This document shows positions 26,993 to 39,263 of a stretch of DNA of 64,000 nt, one piece after another. Position numbers and translations under genes: made by a program. Position 1 is the first letter of the stretch; the number at the start of each line of letters is the position of its first letter. Under the pieces are notes generated by a model that saw only the letters and a list, made by a program, of their open reading frames with translations, was not told where the DNA came from and made no database searches. This DNA comes from Shewanella olleyana (GTDB lineage: Bacteria > Pseudomonadota > Gammaproteobacteria > Enterobacterales > Shewanellaceae), in NCBI RefSeq assembly GCF_023283825.1, contig NZ_JAKILD010000020.1, positions 1 to 64,000 on the forward strand. Reading direction: 5' to 3'.

Positions 26993-29397
26993 AATCCAAA
27001 TAATCTCTCTTTTGCTTCATGTATCGCCTGCACTGGAGATCCTAAAGCACGCAAGGTATTTAAACCTCCAGCTAGTTTAATCTCAGGTACTTCCCATAAA
27101 CTTGGGCTTTCTAGTGCATCGGTGCCACCTCGGGCAAATTGGTGGCCAAGGCCTTTCAGAACAATTGCAGCTTTATCATTCATATTTTCAAACCAGCTCT
27201 GATTGTTGTTTATAAATTGTTCACCGCGTTCTGGGCGTGTCAGGGCTCGGGTATGGTAGCCGTGGTGGCCAAAAAAGTCGTACAAATCAAAATCGTTCAT
27301 TTCATCTATTTCGCGGATCACTTCCGGGCTAAAATTATCGCTAAGCAGGTGATCAATTAATTGTCGGCGCTTCTGAGTTTCAATCCATAGCGCACGGAAG
27401 TCGTTTAAATTCCGTGCTTCGCTCAATACACGTAGCATTACTTCTCGGCGGTATTCATCTACCGGTATTGGAGTGTCTCGTCCATCTCGTCGGCTGAGAA
27501 TGAAACGCCCTTGCGGGTTGATAATCACGCTTTTCCCGCCGATTTCTGCTACTATAGGGCCGCTATTTCCACCGCCTCCACCGAGAAGCTCTTCGCCACC
27601 ACTCTTGCCACCAGAGCCAGGAAGGGGTGGCTTAGTAATAAAATCAGTGCCAAATAATTGGGTAACGTCGGTATAGTCGTATAGCCAGAATTTGTATTTT
27701 TGGGTTTCTTCGTGAATGCGGGTGCCGCGGCCTACCATCTGGTAAAACTTTATGGGCGATTGCAAGTAACGGAAAAACACTACTGCGTTTATACGCTCAA
27801 TATCGACGCCTGCTTCTAACAAGTCCACGGTACAAGCAATAAATGCCCTCTCTGCGGAGCCACGCATAGGTTCAATCATGTCCGAGCCGTTGTTAGCGCC
27901 TCCCATACATTTGAACGCATAGTGGTCTTTAGGTGTTTGGCTGTGCTCTTTACACCAGCGAACGTACAAGTTGTTCATATGTTGAGCCACGCGATCCGCG
28001 TGTATTTCACGGGTGCAGAAGAGTATCACTTTCTGCTCTGGCCCGCCATTTTCACACAGTAGTTTGAACAGATCTGCGCACATTTTTGGCGTGCGTAGTT
28101 CTATAAAGAGTTCATCGTCGAAGTCTTTGCCAGTGTATTCACTGTTGGTGAGATCATCTTCAGTAAGTGGTAATCCCGTTTTTATATCCTTCACGCCTGC
28201 TTTGAGTATTTCGTCCCTAGTAAAGGTGGCGTTATCAATGCTAGCTTTACGTTTGACTATTTCACAGGCCGCGAGGTAGCCATCCTCCTGAGCTTGAATT
28301 AGCGTGTATTCATAAACTGGCTCACCAAAATACTGGCGGTTATTGGCTGTGATTTCTTGGTCTTCTTGGCTGACGTGTTTGGATTCTTCCAGTTTTCGTG
28401 GTGTCGCTGTAAGGCCTATATGAATAGCGTTAGGGTTGCGTTTAAGTACTTCCGACCAACGCCCCCATGCCGAGCGATGGCATTCGTCGATAATGATTAC
28501 ACTAAAGGCATCTTCACCGTAATGCTCAGAGAGAAAGCTTGCAAAACCGTCATCGTCATCAAGCCCCAGAGTTTGATAAGTTGCAATGTGAACGCGGGCA
28601 TTTGCCGCTGCATTACCACCTTTTTCGGTTCGTACAATACGAGCATTATCGCCAAAAGCTGCTTTGAGTTTTGTGTATGCTTGCTCGCGTAATTCATCAC
28701 GGTCACACAAAAAAAGCGCGGGTTTAGGCAATTGACCTGACTGGCTCATACGCCAAAGCAGGTTGGTGGCAATAATGGTTTTACCTGCTCCAGTGGCTAG
28801 GGTGAGTAAGACACGTGGTGGGTTACCTGACTGTTGTTCGAGTAGAATTTTCTCAAACGCTGCGCGGATAGCGGCATCCTGATAGTAGCGAGATTGCGAC
28901 CAAGCAGGACTATCAGCCTGAAACAACATTGCTGCGGCAGGGTGGCTTATGTTTATACCAACGTCTTTCGCATAGCGAGCAGTTAAATCAGAATGAGGAG
29001 GAAAGTCTATGAACGGGAATGGACCATTCTGTAAGCTAGTGGTGCAATCAAACTCGCCATATCTATGTCCGTTTGTGGAAAACACATATTTAACATCAAA
29101 GCGTTCGCAATCTGCGTAGCCCTTGGCCTGCTGCATTCCTTTGAGAGGATCTTCGCTTTCTCTTTTTGCCTCGATAACGGCGACTGGGAGAGCTTTAGGC
29201 ATAGGATCAACCTTCACACAAAGGAGGTAATCTGTTCGTCCAGGTCCTTTGCGACGACGTCCCTTGCTTCCGCTTGGTTCAACTGGCGCGGGTGTTAAAA
29301 TAGTTTCTAGGGTTATTCGATCCTTGTTGACGTATCCTTTGTCACGTAAGACTGGGTCTATCAGATGATAACGGGTATCCGCTTCATTCATGCTCAT
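26989..29397 (-). CDS. hsdR: Type I restriction endonuclease subunit HsdR (EcoEI-like)
   Basis: An 802-aa motor and nuclease subunit that translocates and cuts unmethylated DNA. The nuclease site is D56 with E76-A-K78 (IEAKRE), a PD-(D/E)xK pattern. The helicase Walker A ATGAGKT lies at 201-207, followed by DECHRS near 300 and the helicase motif VGRGTRIHE near 570. The C-terminal domain resembles EcoEI-type HsdR. First gene of hsdRSM, reading away from the right end of the transposon. Confidence 0.94.
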   Translation of the reverse strand: MSMNEADTRYHLIDPVLRDKGYVNKDRITLETILTPAPVEPSGSKGRRRKGPGRTDYLLCVKVDPMPKALPVAVIEAKRESEDPLKGMQQAKGYADCERFDVKYVFSTNGHRYGEFDCTTSLQNGPFPFIDFPPHSDLTARYAKDVGINISHPAAAMLFQADSPAWSQSRYYQDAAIRAAFEKILLEQQSGNPPRVLLTLATGAGKTIIATNLLWRMSQSGQLPKPALFLCDRDELREQAYTKLKAAFGDNARIVRTEKGGNAAANARVHIATYQTLGLDDDDGFASFLSEHYGEDAFSVIIIDECHRSAWGRWSEVLKRNPNAIHIGLTATPRKLEESKHVSQEDQEITANNRQYFGEPVYEYTLIQAQEDGYLAACEIVKRKASIDNATFTRDEILKAGVKDIKTGLPLTEDDLTNSEYTGKDFDDELFIELRTPKMCADLFKLLCENGGPEQKVILFCTREIHADRVAQHMNNLYVRWCKEHSQTPKDHYAFKCMGGANNGSDMIEPMRGSAERAFIACTVDLLEAGVDIERINAVVFFRYLQSPIKFYQMVGRGTRIHEETQKYKFWLYDYTDVTQLFGTDFITKPPLPGSGGKSGGEELLGGGGGNSGPIVAEIGGKSVIINPQGRFILSRRDGRDTPIPVDEYRREVMLRVLSEARNLNDFRALWIETQKRRQLIDHLLSDNFSPEVIREIDEMNDFDLYDFFGHHGYHTRALTRPERGEQFINNNQSWFENMNDKAAIVLKGLGHQFARGGTDALESPSLWEVPEIKLAGGLNTLRALGSPVQAIHEAKERLFGL

Positions 29398-29921
29398 AAT
29401 TCTTAGTCCTTATTCTTAAAATTTGTCATGGCTAGATAGATTAGTTTTTATGTTTATCCCATCTTGGAAGCCACTAGAAACCTAAACAGAATACAAAGCC
29501 CATGGGTAGTTACCTCATAGAACTTGGGGGAAAGGAAATCTAACCTACGGTTTTATTGTAATTTACTCGATATGTCTCAAGCGAGCCACTAGAAGTTATG
29601 CATAAGATGTCATTTGTCCTGATATATGGCCCGGAATTTTCAATGGTTATATGGGGCATTTGCTCATGTGGGGCGGAAGGGTTGTTACGATAAATTGATT
29701 AGATAAATTTATAAAAATGTAAAGAAAAATGGCTAAAAAGCTGACCCCCTCTAAATAGGTTTGGGGAAAAAGTGATTTTCACACATAATTGTTGCATGCA
29801 AAAATTATCCAACTTAAAGGTCTTAGTTATAGTATTTATTGCTAACAAAAATGAGATTACATGATGAGATAATGACAAGTCATAGTCAAACTCAGGGGTT
29901 CCAAATAAACCCCTTGAATTT
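29398..29921. other. Intergenic DNA between hsdR and the right transposon end
   Basis: Holds the hsdR promoter region by position. AGCCACTAGAA occurs twice (near 29469 and 29585). A hairpin AGGGGTT / AACCCCT at 29894-29914 borders the end repeats; a degraded fourth TnsB site may overlap it. No gene is seen. Confidence 0.45.
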
Positions 29922-29987
29922 GATTCTAACTTTATTTAGATGTTTCTATCTTTATTTAATGGTTTCCTACTTTATTTAGAATCTACA
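29922..29987. repeat. Right end of the Tn7-like element with packed TnsB sites
   Basis: Reading inward from TGTAGATTC, three adjacent sites similar to TAAATAAAGTTGGAAAC lie at 29961-29981, 29941-29960 and 29922-29940. The core TTTATTTA recurs every 20 bp exactly (29971, 29951, 29931). Contiguous sites are characteristic of Tn7 right ends, and this end faces glmS as in Tn7. Confidence 0.9.
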
Positions 29988-29992
29988 AAATT
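29988..29992. repeat. Target-site duplication, right copy, at attTn7
   Basis: AAATT, identical to 16253-16257. Its centre lies 20 bases past the last base of the glmS stop codon, similar to the Tn7 insertion point downstream of E. coli glmS. Confidence 0.93.
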
Positions 29993-30009
29993 AATAACTC
30001 TTTAGGACT

Positions 30010-31839
30010 TTATTCAACAGTCACTGATTTCGCTAAGTTACGTGGTTGGTCTACGTCAGTCCCTTTAATCAAGGCAACATGATAAGACAATAGCTGTAGT
30101 GGAATGGTATAAATCAATGGCGCCATAAATTCATCACAATGTGGCACTGGAATCACCTTCATGGTGTCATCTGATTCAAACTCTGCATCTTTATCTGCAA
30201 ACACATACATTAAGCCGCCGCGAGCACGCACTTCTTCCACATTTGATTTAAGCTTTTCAAGTAATTCATTATTAGGTGCAACGACAATTACAGGCATATC
30301 AGCATCAATCAATGCTAATGGACCATGTTTAAGCTCACCCGATGCATAAGCTTCTGCATGAATATATGAAATCTCTTTTAACTTAAGTGCACCTTCCATC
30401 GCGATAGGGTATTGATCCCCGCGACCAAGGAACAATGCGTGATGTTTATCAGCAAAGTCTTCAGCAAGCTCAGCAATAGCGTCATCCAAGCTTAACGCTT
30501 GTTCTACCTTAGCTGGCATAGATTGTAAGCTTTGAGTGATCTCCGCTTCCATCTCTTCAGTCATACCGTTATGACGACCAATTGCTGTAGTCAGCATTAA
30601 TAAACCAGCTAACTGCACCGTAAAGGCTTTAGTAGATGCCACACCAATTTCAACACCCGCTTTCATCATATAAGCCATGTCAGACTCGCGAACTAATGAT
30701 GAGCCAGGAGCATTACAAATGGTCAGCGTCGCTTTGTAGCCCATATCTTTAGCTAAGCGCATGGCCGCTAAAGTATCAGCCGTTTCACCAGACTGGGAAA
30801 TAGTCACTAATAGGCTATTTGGGAACATGTGTGATTTGCGGTAACGGAACTCAGATGCAATTTCTACGTTGCAAGACACGCCGGCCCAATCTTCTAACCA
30901 ATAACGTGCAGCCATACCTGCATGGTAACTCGTACCACAGGCAATAATTTGTACATGTTTAATATCTTTTAAGAAATCTGCGGCATTTTCACCAAACGCA
31001 GAATCCAATACTTTGCCAGCAGAAATTCGGCCTTCAAGCGTATGAGCAATAGCGGTTGGTTGCTCATAAATTTCTTTAAGCATGTAATGGCGATATTCAC
31101 CTTTGTCGCCAGCATCATGAGTGACTTCAGACTCTTTAACTTCACGCTCAACGGCATTACCATCAACATCGAAAATATTGACTTCGCGACGGGTAATTTC
31201 AGCCACATCACCTTCTTCTAAAAAGGCAAATGAACGAGTAACAGGTAGTAATGCTAATTGATCAGATGCGACGAAGTTTTCACCTAGCCCATAACCCACT
31301 ACTAATGGACTACCACTTCGAGCAACTATCATGCGATCGCTATCACGACGGTCAATCACAACCGTGCCATAAGCACCTTCGAGTTGTTTTACTGTCGCTT
31401 GAACCGCTGCGAGCAATGTTTCATGCGTCTTTAATTCATGATGAACTAGGTGACAAATTACTTCTGTATCGGTATCTGATGCAAAGGTATAGCCCAACCC
31501 TTTAAGCATTTCGCGTAACTTATTGTGATTTTCAATAATACCGTTATGAACAACGGCTATATCACCTTCAGATAAGTGTGGATGAGCATTGCGTTCACTT
31601 GGTTCACCATGTGTCGCCCAACGGGTATGAGCAATACCTGTTCCGCCCGTTAATGATTCATTAGCTAAAGCGTCATCTAATTCTTGTACTTTACCGACAC
31701 GGCGCGTACGTCCAAGTTCACCTTGATTAATAATAGCTACACCAGCAGAATCGTATCCACGGTACTCTAGGCGCTTTAGGCCTTCAACTAAAATTTCAGC
31801 TACATCTCTTTGCGCTACCGCGCCAACAATCCCACACAT
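30010..31839 (-). CDS. glmS: Glutamine--fructose-6-phosphate aminotransferase GlmS
   Basis: A 609-aa enzyme making glucosamine-6-phosphate from fructose-6-phosphate and glutamine, the first step to UDP-GlcNAc for peptidoglycan and LPS. The N-terminal Ntn glutaminase begins MCGIVGAV with catalytic Cys2. Two SIS isomerase domains follow, with the conserved ending NLAKSVTVE. The 3' coding end is the recognition site for TnsD, and the transposon lies just beyond the stop. It follows the DeoR-type regulator by 39 bp, too close for a glmS ribozyme. Confidence 0.97.
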   Translation of the reverse strand: MCGIVGAVAQRDVAEILVEGLKRLEYRGYDSAGVAIINQGELGRTRRVGKVQELDDALANESLTGGTGIAHTRWATHGEPSERNAHPHLSEGDIAVVHNGIIENHNKLREMLKGLGYTFASDTDTEVICHLVHHELKTHETLLAAVQATVKQLEGAYGTVVIDRRDSDRMIVARSGSPLVVGYGLGENFVASDQLALLPVTRSFAFLEEGDVAEITRREVNIFDVDGNAVEREVKESEVTHDAGDKGEYRHYMLKEIYEQPTAIAHTLEGRISAGKVLDSAFGENAADFLKDIKHVQIIACGTSYHAGMAARYWLEDWAGVSCNVEIASEFRYRKSHMFPNSLLVTISQSGETADTLAAMRLAKDMGYKATLTICNAPGSSLVRESDMAYMMKAGVEIGVASTKAFTVQLAGLLMLTTAIGRHNGMTEEMEAEITQSLQSMPAKVEQALSLDDAIAELAEDFADKHHALFLGRGDQYPIAMEGALKLKEISYIHAEAYASGELKHGPLALIDADMPVIVVAPNNELLEKLKSNVEEVRARGGLMYVFADKDAEFESDDTMKVIPVPHCDEFMAPLIYTIPLQLLSYHVALIKGTDVDQPRNLAKSVTVE

Positions 31840-31878
31840 ATTCTAATACCTACTTTTAATACTTAAATTTAATTTGGT

Positions 31879-32658
31879 TTATTTCTTGTATGACGCCAAT
31901 AATACTTTGACACCATGTTGAGTAATTTTGTCGACCATTTCTGCTGGTAATCTATCATCAGAAACTAAAACACTGATGTTTTCCCAAGCTAGTTCGAGGT
32001 TGGGGATCCTGCGCCCAAATTTATCTGACTCAAGCATCACAATAACTTCGCGTGATACTTCAGCCATGAGTTTACTTAACCCTGTTAGCTCATTAAACGT
32101 AGTTGTTCCACGCTCAAGATCAATCCCGTCAGCACCGATAAATAATTGGTCAAAATTATACGAGCGTAAAACTTGCTCTGCGATTTGGCCTTGAAAAGAT
32201 TCAGAATGCGGATCCCAGGTACCACCTGTCATCAGTAAGGTGGGTTCATTTTCTAATTCGTGAACGGCATTAGCCAGTTGCAATGAATTGGTCATCACCA
32301 ATAAACCACGCATATTATCGAGTTGTTGAACTAAACCCGAAGTCGTACTGCCGCTATCGATAATTATGCGGTTATGGTCTTTGATTAACTGCGCAGCTTT
32401 TTTAGCAATAGATAACTTATTAGGCGCAATTTTAGCGCTAAATTGCTGCGTGACCTCATCAGGCACAGCAATCGCACCACCATAACGGCGCAGCAGTAAC
32501 CCAGCTTCTTCTAACGTTGCTAAATCCTTACGGATAGTCACTTCAGAAGTTTCAAACCGTAACGCTAACTCATCAACACTTACCTCGCCTTGCTGAGATA
32601 AAATGCTAATAATATTATGTCTACGCTGCTGTGTATTACGTTTGTTCATATTAACCAT
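31879..32658 (-). CDS. DeoR-family transcriptional regulator, probable regulator of glmS
   Basis: A 259-aa regulator with an N-terminal DeoR winged helix (EVSVDELALRFETSEVTIRKDLATLEEAGLLLRRYGGA, about 24-62) and a C-terminal sugar-phosphate-sensing domain (IIDSGSTTSGL and LFIGADGID). It lies 39 bp upstream of glmS on the same strand, so the two are probably one transcript, and it likely senses an amino-sugar phosphate. A 9-bp inverted repeat just upstream suggests autoregulation. The start could also be the ATG at 32649. Confidence 0.85.
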   Translation of the reverse strand: MVNMNKRNTQQRRHNIISILSQQGEVSVDELALRFETSEVTIRKDLATLEEAGLLLRRYGGAIAVPDEVTQQFSAKIAPNKLSIAKKAAQLIKDHNRIIIDSGSTTSGLVQQLDNMRGLLVMTNSLQLANAVHELENEPTLLMTGGTWDPHSESFQGQIAEQVLRSYNFDQLFIGADGIDLERGTTTFNELTGLSKLMAEVSREVIVMLESDKFGRRIPNLELAWENISVLVSDDRLPAEMVDKITQHGVKVLLASYKK

Positions 32659-32660
32659 AA

Positions 32661-32696
32661 GTTTCGATTCGAAAGATAATTATAATCAATCGAAAC
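32661..32696. promoter_or_regulatory. Inverted-repeat operator before the DeoR regulator-glmS unit
   Basis: GTTTCGATT (32661-32669) and its exact inverse AATCGAAAC (32688-32696) lie immediately upstream of the regulator start, and a partial copy, CGAAAG, follows the first arm. Position and symmetry suit autoregulation by the DeoR protein. Confidence 0.6.
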
Positions 32697-32745
32697 TTTA
32701 TTGACAATATTTCAATCAACTTATATCCATGTACAGTAGAAACAA

Positions 32746-32773
32746 AAACGGCCTGTTAAATAACAGGCCGTTT
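32746..32773 (-). terminator. Terminator of glmU
   Basis: Perfect 13-bp stem AAACGGCCTGTTA / TAACAGGCCGTTT with a 2-base loop, followed on the minus strand by further T. It lies 26 bp beyond the glmU stop. Confidence 0.9.
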
Positions 32774-32798
32774 AGATAAAACAGATTAATCTATCAAT

Positions 32799-34163
32799 TT
32801 ATTTAGCTTTTTTAACAGGTCTTGCCCAATCTTTAATGTGGCGCTGTTTTACGCGAGTAATGACTAGCTCACCTTCGCCAACATCTTTGGCAATCGTTGA
32901 GCCGGCACCTAAAGTGGCACCTTTACCGATTGTAACCGGGGCTATAAGTTGTGAATCACTGCCAACAAAGACATTATCTTCAATAGTGGTTTGGAATTTA
33001 TTAGCTCCATCATAGTTACAAGTAATAGTACCTGCACCGATATTAACCCCAGAACCAATTTTAGCATCGCCTAAATAAGCTAAGTGTCCCGCTTTTGAAC
33101 CTACGCCTAATACCGCTTTCTTCATTTCGACGAAATTACCGATATGAGCATCTTCTTTTAGCTCTGCACCAGTACGTAATCGAGCAAATGGTCCAGCACT
33201 CGCCGCTATACCAAGCTTGGCGCCTTCGATGATAGAGTAAGGTTTTATTTCAGCATTATCAGCAATATCACAATCAATTAAAATGGCACCAGCACCGATA
33301 GTGACATTATTACCTAAGGTAACCTTACCTTGGAAAATGACATTAATGTCAATCATCACATCCATACCAACAGTCACGTCACCACGAATATCAATACGAG
33401 CAGGGTCTCGTAGATTTGCACCTTCGAGCATTAACTTTTCAGCGCTACGGGCTTGATAAGCGCGCTCTAATTGTGCCAATTGAACGCGATTGTTTGCGCC
33501 TTCAACTTCAACAGCAGATTCTGGTTGTGCAGTATCAATTGCAACACCATCCTCTTTCGCCATAGCAACAATATCTGTTAGATAGTATTCACCTTGGGCA
33601 TTTGAATTAGATAATCGACCTAACCAAGACTTTAACTGTTTACCTGGCACAGCCATGATGCCCGTGTTCACTTCTTGAATAAGCAGCTGCTCAGCATTGG
33701 CATCTTTTTGCTCAACGATACCGACTACACTGCCATTTTCACGAACGATACGGCCGTATCCAGTTGGGTTATCTAAATTAACCGTCAAAATTGCCATACC
33801 ATCTTGTGGACGTGCAGCTAATAACTTCTCTAAAGTAGATTGCTGTATTAATGGCACATCGCCATAAAGAATTAATACAGTGTCATCGTCATTAATATTT
33901 GGGTTTGCTTGTGCGACAGCATGCCCAGTACCAAGCTGCTCAGCTTGAAGTACCCAATTAACACTCTGTTCGCCCAACGCAGCTTGCAATTTATCGGCAC
34001 CATAACCGTAAACAAGCTGAATAGCTTCGCTGCCTAATGAGTTTGCCGTATCAATAACGTGCTGCACCATGCTTTTATGCGCAATAGGGTGAAGAACTTT
34101 AGGTAAATCAGAACGCATCCGTGTTCCCTTACCAGCGGCTAGAATAACTACATTTAATGACAT
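32799..34163 (-). CDS. glmU: Bifunctional GlmU (glucosamine-1-P acetyltransferase / GlcNAc-1-P uridyltransferase)
   Basis: A 454-aa enzyme giving UDP-N-acetylglucosamine from glucosamine-1-phosphate, acetyl-CoA and UTP. The N-terminal pyrophosphorylase has the nucleotide motif LAAGKGTRM (about 8-16). From about residue 230 hexapeptide repeats of a left-handed beta-helix form the acetyltransferase, with [12 protein letters not shown] and NYDGANK active-site segments. Together with glmS nearby it covers both ends of the glucosamine route; glmM is not here. Own terminator downstream, and the atp terminator upstream. Confidence 0.96.
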   Translation of the reverse strand: MSLNVVILAAGKGTRMRSDLPKVLHPIAHKSMVQHVIDTANSLGSEAIQLVYGYGADKLQAALGEQSVNWVLQAEQLGTGHAVAQANPNINDDDTVLILYGDVPLIQQSTLEKLLAARPQDGMAILTVNLDNPTGYGRIVRENGSVVGIVEQKDANAEQLLIQEVNTGIMAVPGKQLKSWLGRLSNSNAQGEYYLTDIVAMAKEDGVAIDTAQPESAVEVEGANNRVQLAQLERAYQARSAEKLMLEGANLRDPARIDIRGDVTVGMDVMIDINVIFQGKVTLGNNVTIGAGAILIDCDIADNAEIKPYSIIEGAKLGIAASAGPFARLRTGAELKEDAHIGNFVEMKKAVLGVGSKAGHLAYLGDAKIGSGVNIGAGTITCNYDGANKFQTTIEDNVFVGSDSQLIAPVTIGKGATLGAGSTIAKDVGEGELVITRVKQRHIKDWARPVKKAK

Positions 34164-34315
34164 CAGGTTTCCTTGAACTACTATTCAATTTAATTGGGTG
34201 TATTTTAACGCAGTTTTATTGTAGCTGGAAACTTAGATAGTTGAATTGAAGGTGGAAAGAGGGTTTTATGTATCTTTTCTACTTTATTTTATATTTTAAA
34301 GATTAGTTCAGATAC

Positions 34316-34344
34316 AAAAAAGGCGACCCTGAGGTCGCCTTTTT
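34316..34344 (-). terminator. Terminator of the atp operon
   Basis: Stem AGGCGACC / GGTCGCCT with CTGA-type loop, flanked by A5 and T4, 14 bp past the atpC stop. The T-run on the minus strand (from AAAAAA on plus) marks leftward termination. Confidence 0.9.
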
Positions 34345-34357
34345 AAAACAATAACCT

Positions 34358-34789
34358 TTATCTGGCAATGTTCTTTTTGATGGTTTCAACAACACGAAGC
34401 TGAGCTAAAGATTTAGCTAACTCGATTGTTGCAGCTTCATAATCGAAGTCAGCACCTGCATTAGCGATATTCGCTTCAGCACGTTCCTTAGCTTCAATTG
34501 CAGCTTGCTCATCAATATCATTGGCACGCAAAGCGACGTCAGCAAGAACAGAGATTGAATCAGGTTGCACTTCCAGGATACCACCTGAAAGATACATCAC
34601 ATCTTCACTACCATCTTGCTTAATCATGCGCGCCATGCCAGGTTTGATTTTAGTTAGCAAAGGAGCATGGTTAGGCATAATGCCTAACTCACCTTCGGTA
34701 CCGCTCACTTCTAAGAAGCTTACGTCACCGCTGTACATGCTGTTCTCTGCACTGACTATATCAAGTTTGACTGTCATGGCTGCCATCAA
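34358..34789 (-). CDS. atpC: ATP synthase epsilon subunit AtpC
   Basis: The 142- or 143-residue epsilon subunit of F1, which couples rotation to catalysis and inhibits ATP hydrolysis. The N-terminal beta-sandwich ([23 protein letters not shown]) and C-terminal helical hairpin rich in alanine and glutamate are evident. Two adjacent ATGs are possible starts. Last gene of atpIBEFHAGDC. Confidence 0.95.
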   Translation of the reverse strand: MMAAMTVKLDIVSAENSMYSGDVSFLEVSGTEGELGIMPNHAPLLTKIKPGMARMIKQDGSEDVMYLSGGILEVQPDSISVLADVALRANDIDEQAAIEAKERAEANIANAGADFDYEAATIELAKSLAQLRVVETIKKNIAR

Positions 34790-34819
34790 GATCTCCTAAA
34801 ATACTAAGCTAATGCTCAG

Positions 34820-37106
<2,287 letters not shown>

Positions 37107-37157
37107 TTCTACTCTCCAATCTGGGACCGAAGGTGCCCAAAGACACCTCGATAATTA

Positions 37158-38699
37158 TTACCAGGTTTGGGTTTCAATGAACTTGTCCATGCCCGCTTTT
37201 AATTGACTTTCAATGTCTGCGTTGTAATCGCCAGAAGCATTAATAGTATTAACAAGCTCAGCATGTTCGCTGTTCATGAATGAAAGCAGAGCAGCTTCGA
37301 AGCTACCGATTTTACTTAGTTCAACACTCTTCAAGTAGCCTTTTTCAGCTGCGAAGATTGAGATAGCTTGGGCAGCAATGCTCATAGGAGCATATTGCTT
37401 TTGCTTCATAAGTTCGGTAACACGCTCACCATGCTCAAGTTGAGCACGAGTTGCATCATCTAAGTCAGATGCAAATTGTGAGAACGCAGCAAGCTCTCGA
37501 TACTGTGCTAACGCGGTACGAATACCACCAGACAGTTTCTTAATGATCTTAGTCTGAGCCGCACCACCAACACGAGATACTGAAATACCTGGGTTAACAG
37601 CAGGACGTAAGCCTGAGTTAAATAAGTCAGTTTCAAGGAAGATTTGACCATCTGTAATAGAAATTACGTTAGTCGGTACGAATGCAGATACATCACCTGC
37701 TTGGGTTTCAATAATAGGCAACGCAGTTAAAGAACCGGTTGTACCTTTTACTTCACCGTTAGTGAATTTTTCTACATAGTTTTCGTTTACACGTGAAGCA
37801 CGTTCTAATAAACGAGAATGTAGATAGAATACATCACCTGGGTATGCTTCACGTCCTGGTGGACGCTTCAATAGTAGAGAGATCTGACGGTAAGCAACTG
37901 CTTGCTTAGATAGATCATCATATACGATTAAAGAATCTTCACCGCGGTCACGGAAGTATTCACCCATTGAACAACCAGAGTAAGGTGCTAAGTATTGTAA
38001 TGCTGCAGCTTCAGAAGCTGTTGCTACTACAACGATAGTGTTAGCTAATGCACCGTGCTCTTCAAGCTTACGTACAACGTTAGCGATTGTAGAAGCTTTT
38101 TGCCCTACCGCTACGTATACACATTTAATGCCTGAATCTTTCTGGTTGATAATTGCATCGATAGCCATCGCTGTTTTACCAGTCTGACGGTCACCAATGA
38201 TCAATTCACGTTGACCACGACCAATAGGGATCATGGCATCAACGGCTTTATAACCAGTTTGGATTGGTTGATCTACAGACTGACGTTCAATAACACCAGG
38301 AGCGATAACTTCAATAGGAGAGTAACCATCGTTGTCGATTGGTCCTTTTCCATCAATTGGCTCACCAAGGGTGTTAACAACGCGGCCTAATAAACCACGA
38401 CCTACTGGTACTTCAAGAATACGACCAGTAGTCTTAACTTTTGCGCCTTCTGCTAAATTAGCATAAGGACCCATTACTACGGCACCGACAGAATCACGTT
38501 CTAAGTTCAACGCGATTGCAAAACGGCCACCAGGCAGTTCGATCATTTCACCTTGCATTACATCGGCAAGGCCGTGAATGCGAATGATGCCGTCACTTAC
38601 TGCAACGATTGTACCTTCGTTGCGAGCTTCACTAACGACGTCGAACTGCTCGATCCGCTGCTTAATCAGATCGCTGATTTCAGTGGAATTCAGTTGCAT
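37158..38699 (-). CDS. atpA: ATP synthase alpha subunit AtpA
   Basis: A 513-aa non-catalytic nucleotide-binding subunit of F1, the same length as E. coli AtpA. The P-loop GDRQTGKT is at 169-176 and the arginine-finger region [16 protein letters not shown] near 375. The ATG at 38699, behind GGGAG, is chosen over an in-frame TTG two codons earlier. Confidence 0.97.
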   Translation of the reverse strand: MQLNSTEISDLIKQRIEQFDVVSEARNEGTIVAVSDGIIRIHGLADVMQGEMIELPGGRFAIALNLERDSVGAVVMGPYANLAEGAKVKTTGRILEVPVGRGLLGRVVNTLGEPIDGKGPIDNDGYSPIEVIAPGVIERQSVDQPIQTGYKAVDAMIPIGRGQRELIIGDRQTGKTAMAIDAIINQKDSGIKCVYVAVGQKASTIANVVRKLEEHGALANTIVVVATASEAAALQYLAPYSGCSMGEYFRDRGEDSLIVYDDLSKQAVAYRQISLLLKRPPGREAYPGDVFYLHSRLLERASRVNENYVEKFTNGEVKGTTGSLTALPIIETQAGDVSAFVPTNVISITDGQIFLETDLFNSGLRPAVNPGISVSRVGGAAQTKIIKKLSGGIRTALAQYRELAAFSQFASDLDDATRAQLEHGERVTELMKQKQYAPMSIAAQAISIFAAEKGYLKSVELSKIGSFEAALLSFMNSEHAELVNTINASGDYNADIESQLKAGMDKFIETQTW

Positions 38700-38713
38700 G
38701 CTCAAACTCCCAA

Positions 38714-39247
38714 TTACGATTGTAGCTTATCAGACAAGCGCGATAGATTACCGCTAACAGAGCCATCAATGACTAAGTCGCCTGATTTAATAATTACACC
38801 GCCAATAAGCGATGCATCTACACTACAATTCAGCTTAACTTTGCGTGCGAGACGTTTCTCAAGAGAAACACTAATTTGCTCTTCCTGCTCAGAACTTAGC
38901 TCAGTCGCTGAAACAACAGTTGCTTCAACTTCTTTCGCCCATTCATTGCGGTACTCAGCAAAAAGTAGAGAGACTGTTGGCAGTATCTCTAAACGACCGT
39001 TTTCAGCCATAACCTTTATAAGGTTTTGACCCTGTGCGTTTACCTGCTCACCACATACTTCAATAAATAGTGAGGCAAGTTTTGCACTAGCCAATGAACC
39101 ACCAAGCAACGGTTTAATTGATTCGTTTTCACTAACCAATGCCGCGAAGTTCAGCATTTCTGCCCAATCTTCAATTGCTTTATGTTCAACAGCAAAATCA
39201 AAAGCTGCCTTTGCATAAGGACGAGCAATGGTGCTTATTTCAGCCAT
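38714..39247 (-). CDS. atpH: ATP synthase delta subunit AtpH
   Basis: The 177-aa delta subunit that ties F1 to the peripheral stalk. [12 protein letters not shown] at the N-terminus and the C-terminal [21 protein letters not shown] motif are family signatures. Between atpF (16 bp) and atpA (14 bp). Confidence 0.95.
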   Translation of the reverse strand: MAEISTIARPYAKAAFDFAVEHKAIEDWAEMLNFAALVSENESIKPLLGGSLASAKLASLFIEVCGEQVNAQGQNLIKVMAENGRLEILPTVSLLFAEYRNEWAKEVEATVVSATELSSEQEEQISVSLEKRLARKVKLNCSVDASLIGGVIIKSGDLVIDGSVSGNLSRLSDKLQS

Positions 39248-39263
39248 AACTCCGATTCCTTAA

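Larger units (their letters stand above)
16258..29987 (-). mobile_element. Tn7-like transposon at attTn7 carrying a type I restriction-modification system
   Basis: A 13,730-bp element. Its ends are inverse copies: TGTAGATTCAGAATAAAG at the left, and on the other strand TGTAGATTCTAAATAAAG at the right. Both carry repeated sites for TnsB, and AAATT flanks both sides. The end nearest glmS has the packed sites of a Tn7 right end, so orientation matches Tn7. From right to left it carries hsdR, hsdS, hsdM, tnsA, tnsB, tnsC, tnsD and a ParS/Xre-antitoxin-like gene, all on the minus strand. There is no tnsE, no CRISPR array and no cas gene. All transposition genes are intact, so it may be mobile. Confidence 0.95.

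Noticed and set aside
28013..28692. Rightward frames opposite hsdR (88 and 111 codons)
   Set aside because: Antisense shadows of a clearly conserved gene; no family similarity or ribosome sites.
23898..29397. hsdRSM as a separate genomic island beside the transposon
   Set aside because: The matching ends and the 5-bp duplication enclose hsdRSM together with tnsABCD, and no end-like repeat was found between hsdM and tnsA.
29469..29596. Direct repeat AGCCACTAGAA (two copies) upstream of hsdR
   Set aside because: Only 11 bp, two copies, no further symmetry; may be chance, so mentioned only in the intergenic entry.
16258..29987. CRISPR-associated (CAST) type Tn7-like element
   Set aside because: No cas genes and no direct-repeat/spacer array in the element; TnsD and the attTn7 position explain targeting.
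31840..31878. glmS ribozyme
   Set aside because: Only 39 bp lie between the regulator gene and glmS, too short, and the ribozyme is a Gram-positive feature.
38553..39029. 158-codon frame antisense to atpA/atpH
   Set aside because: Spans the junction of two conserved genes on the other strand; no ribosome site or family match.
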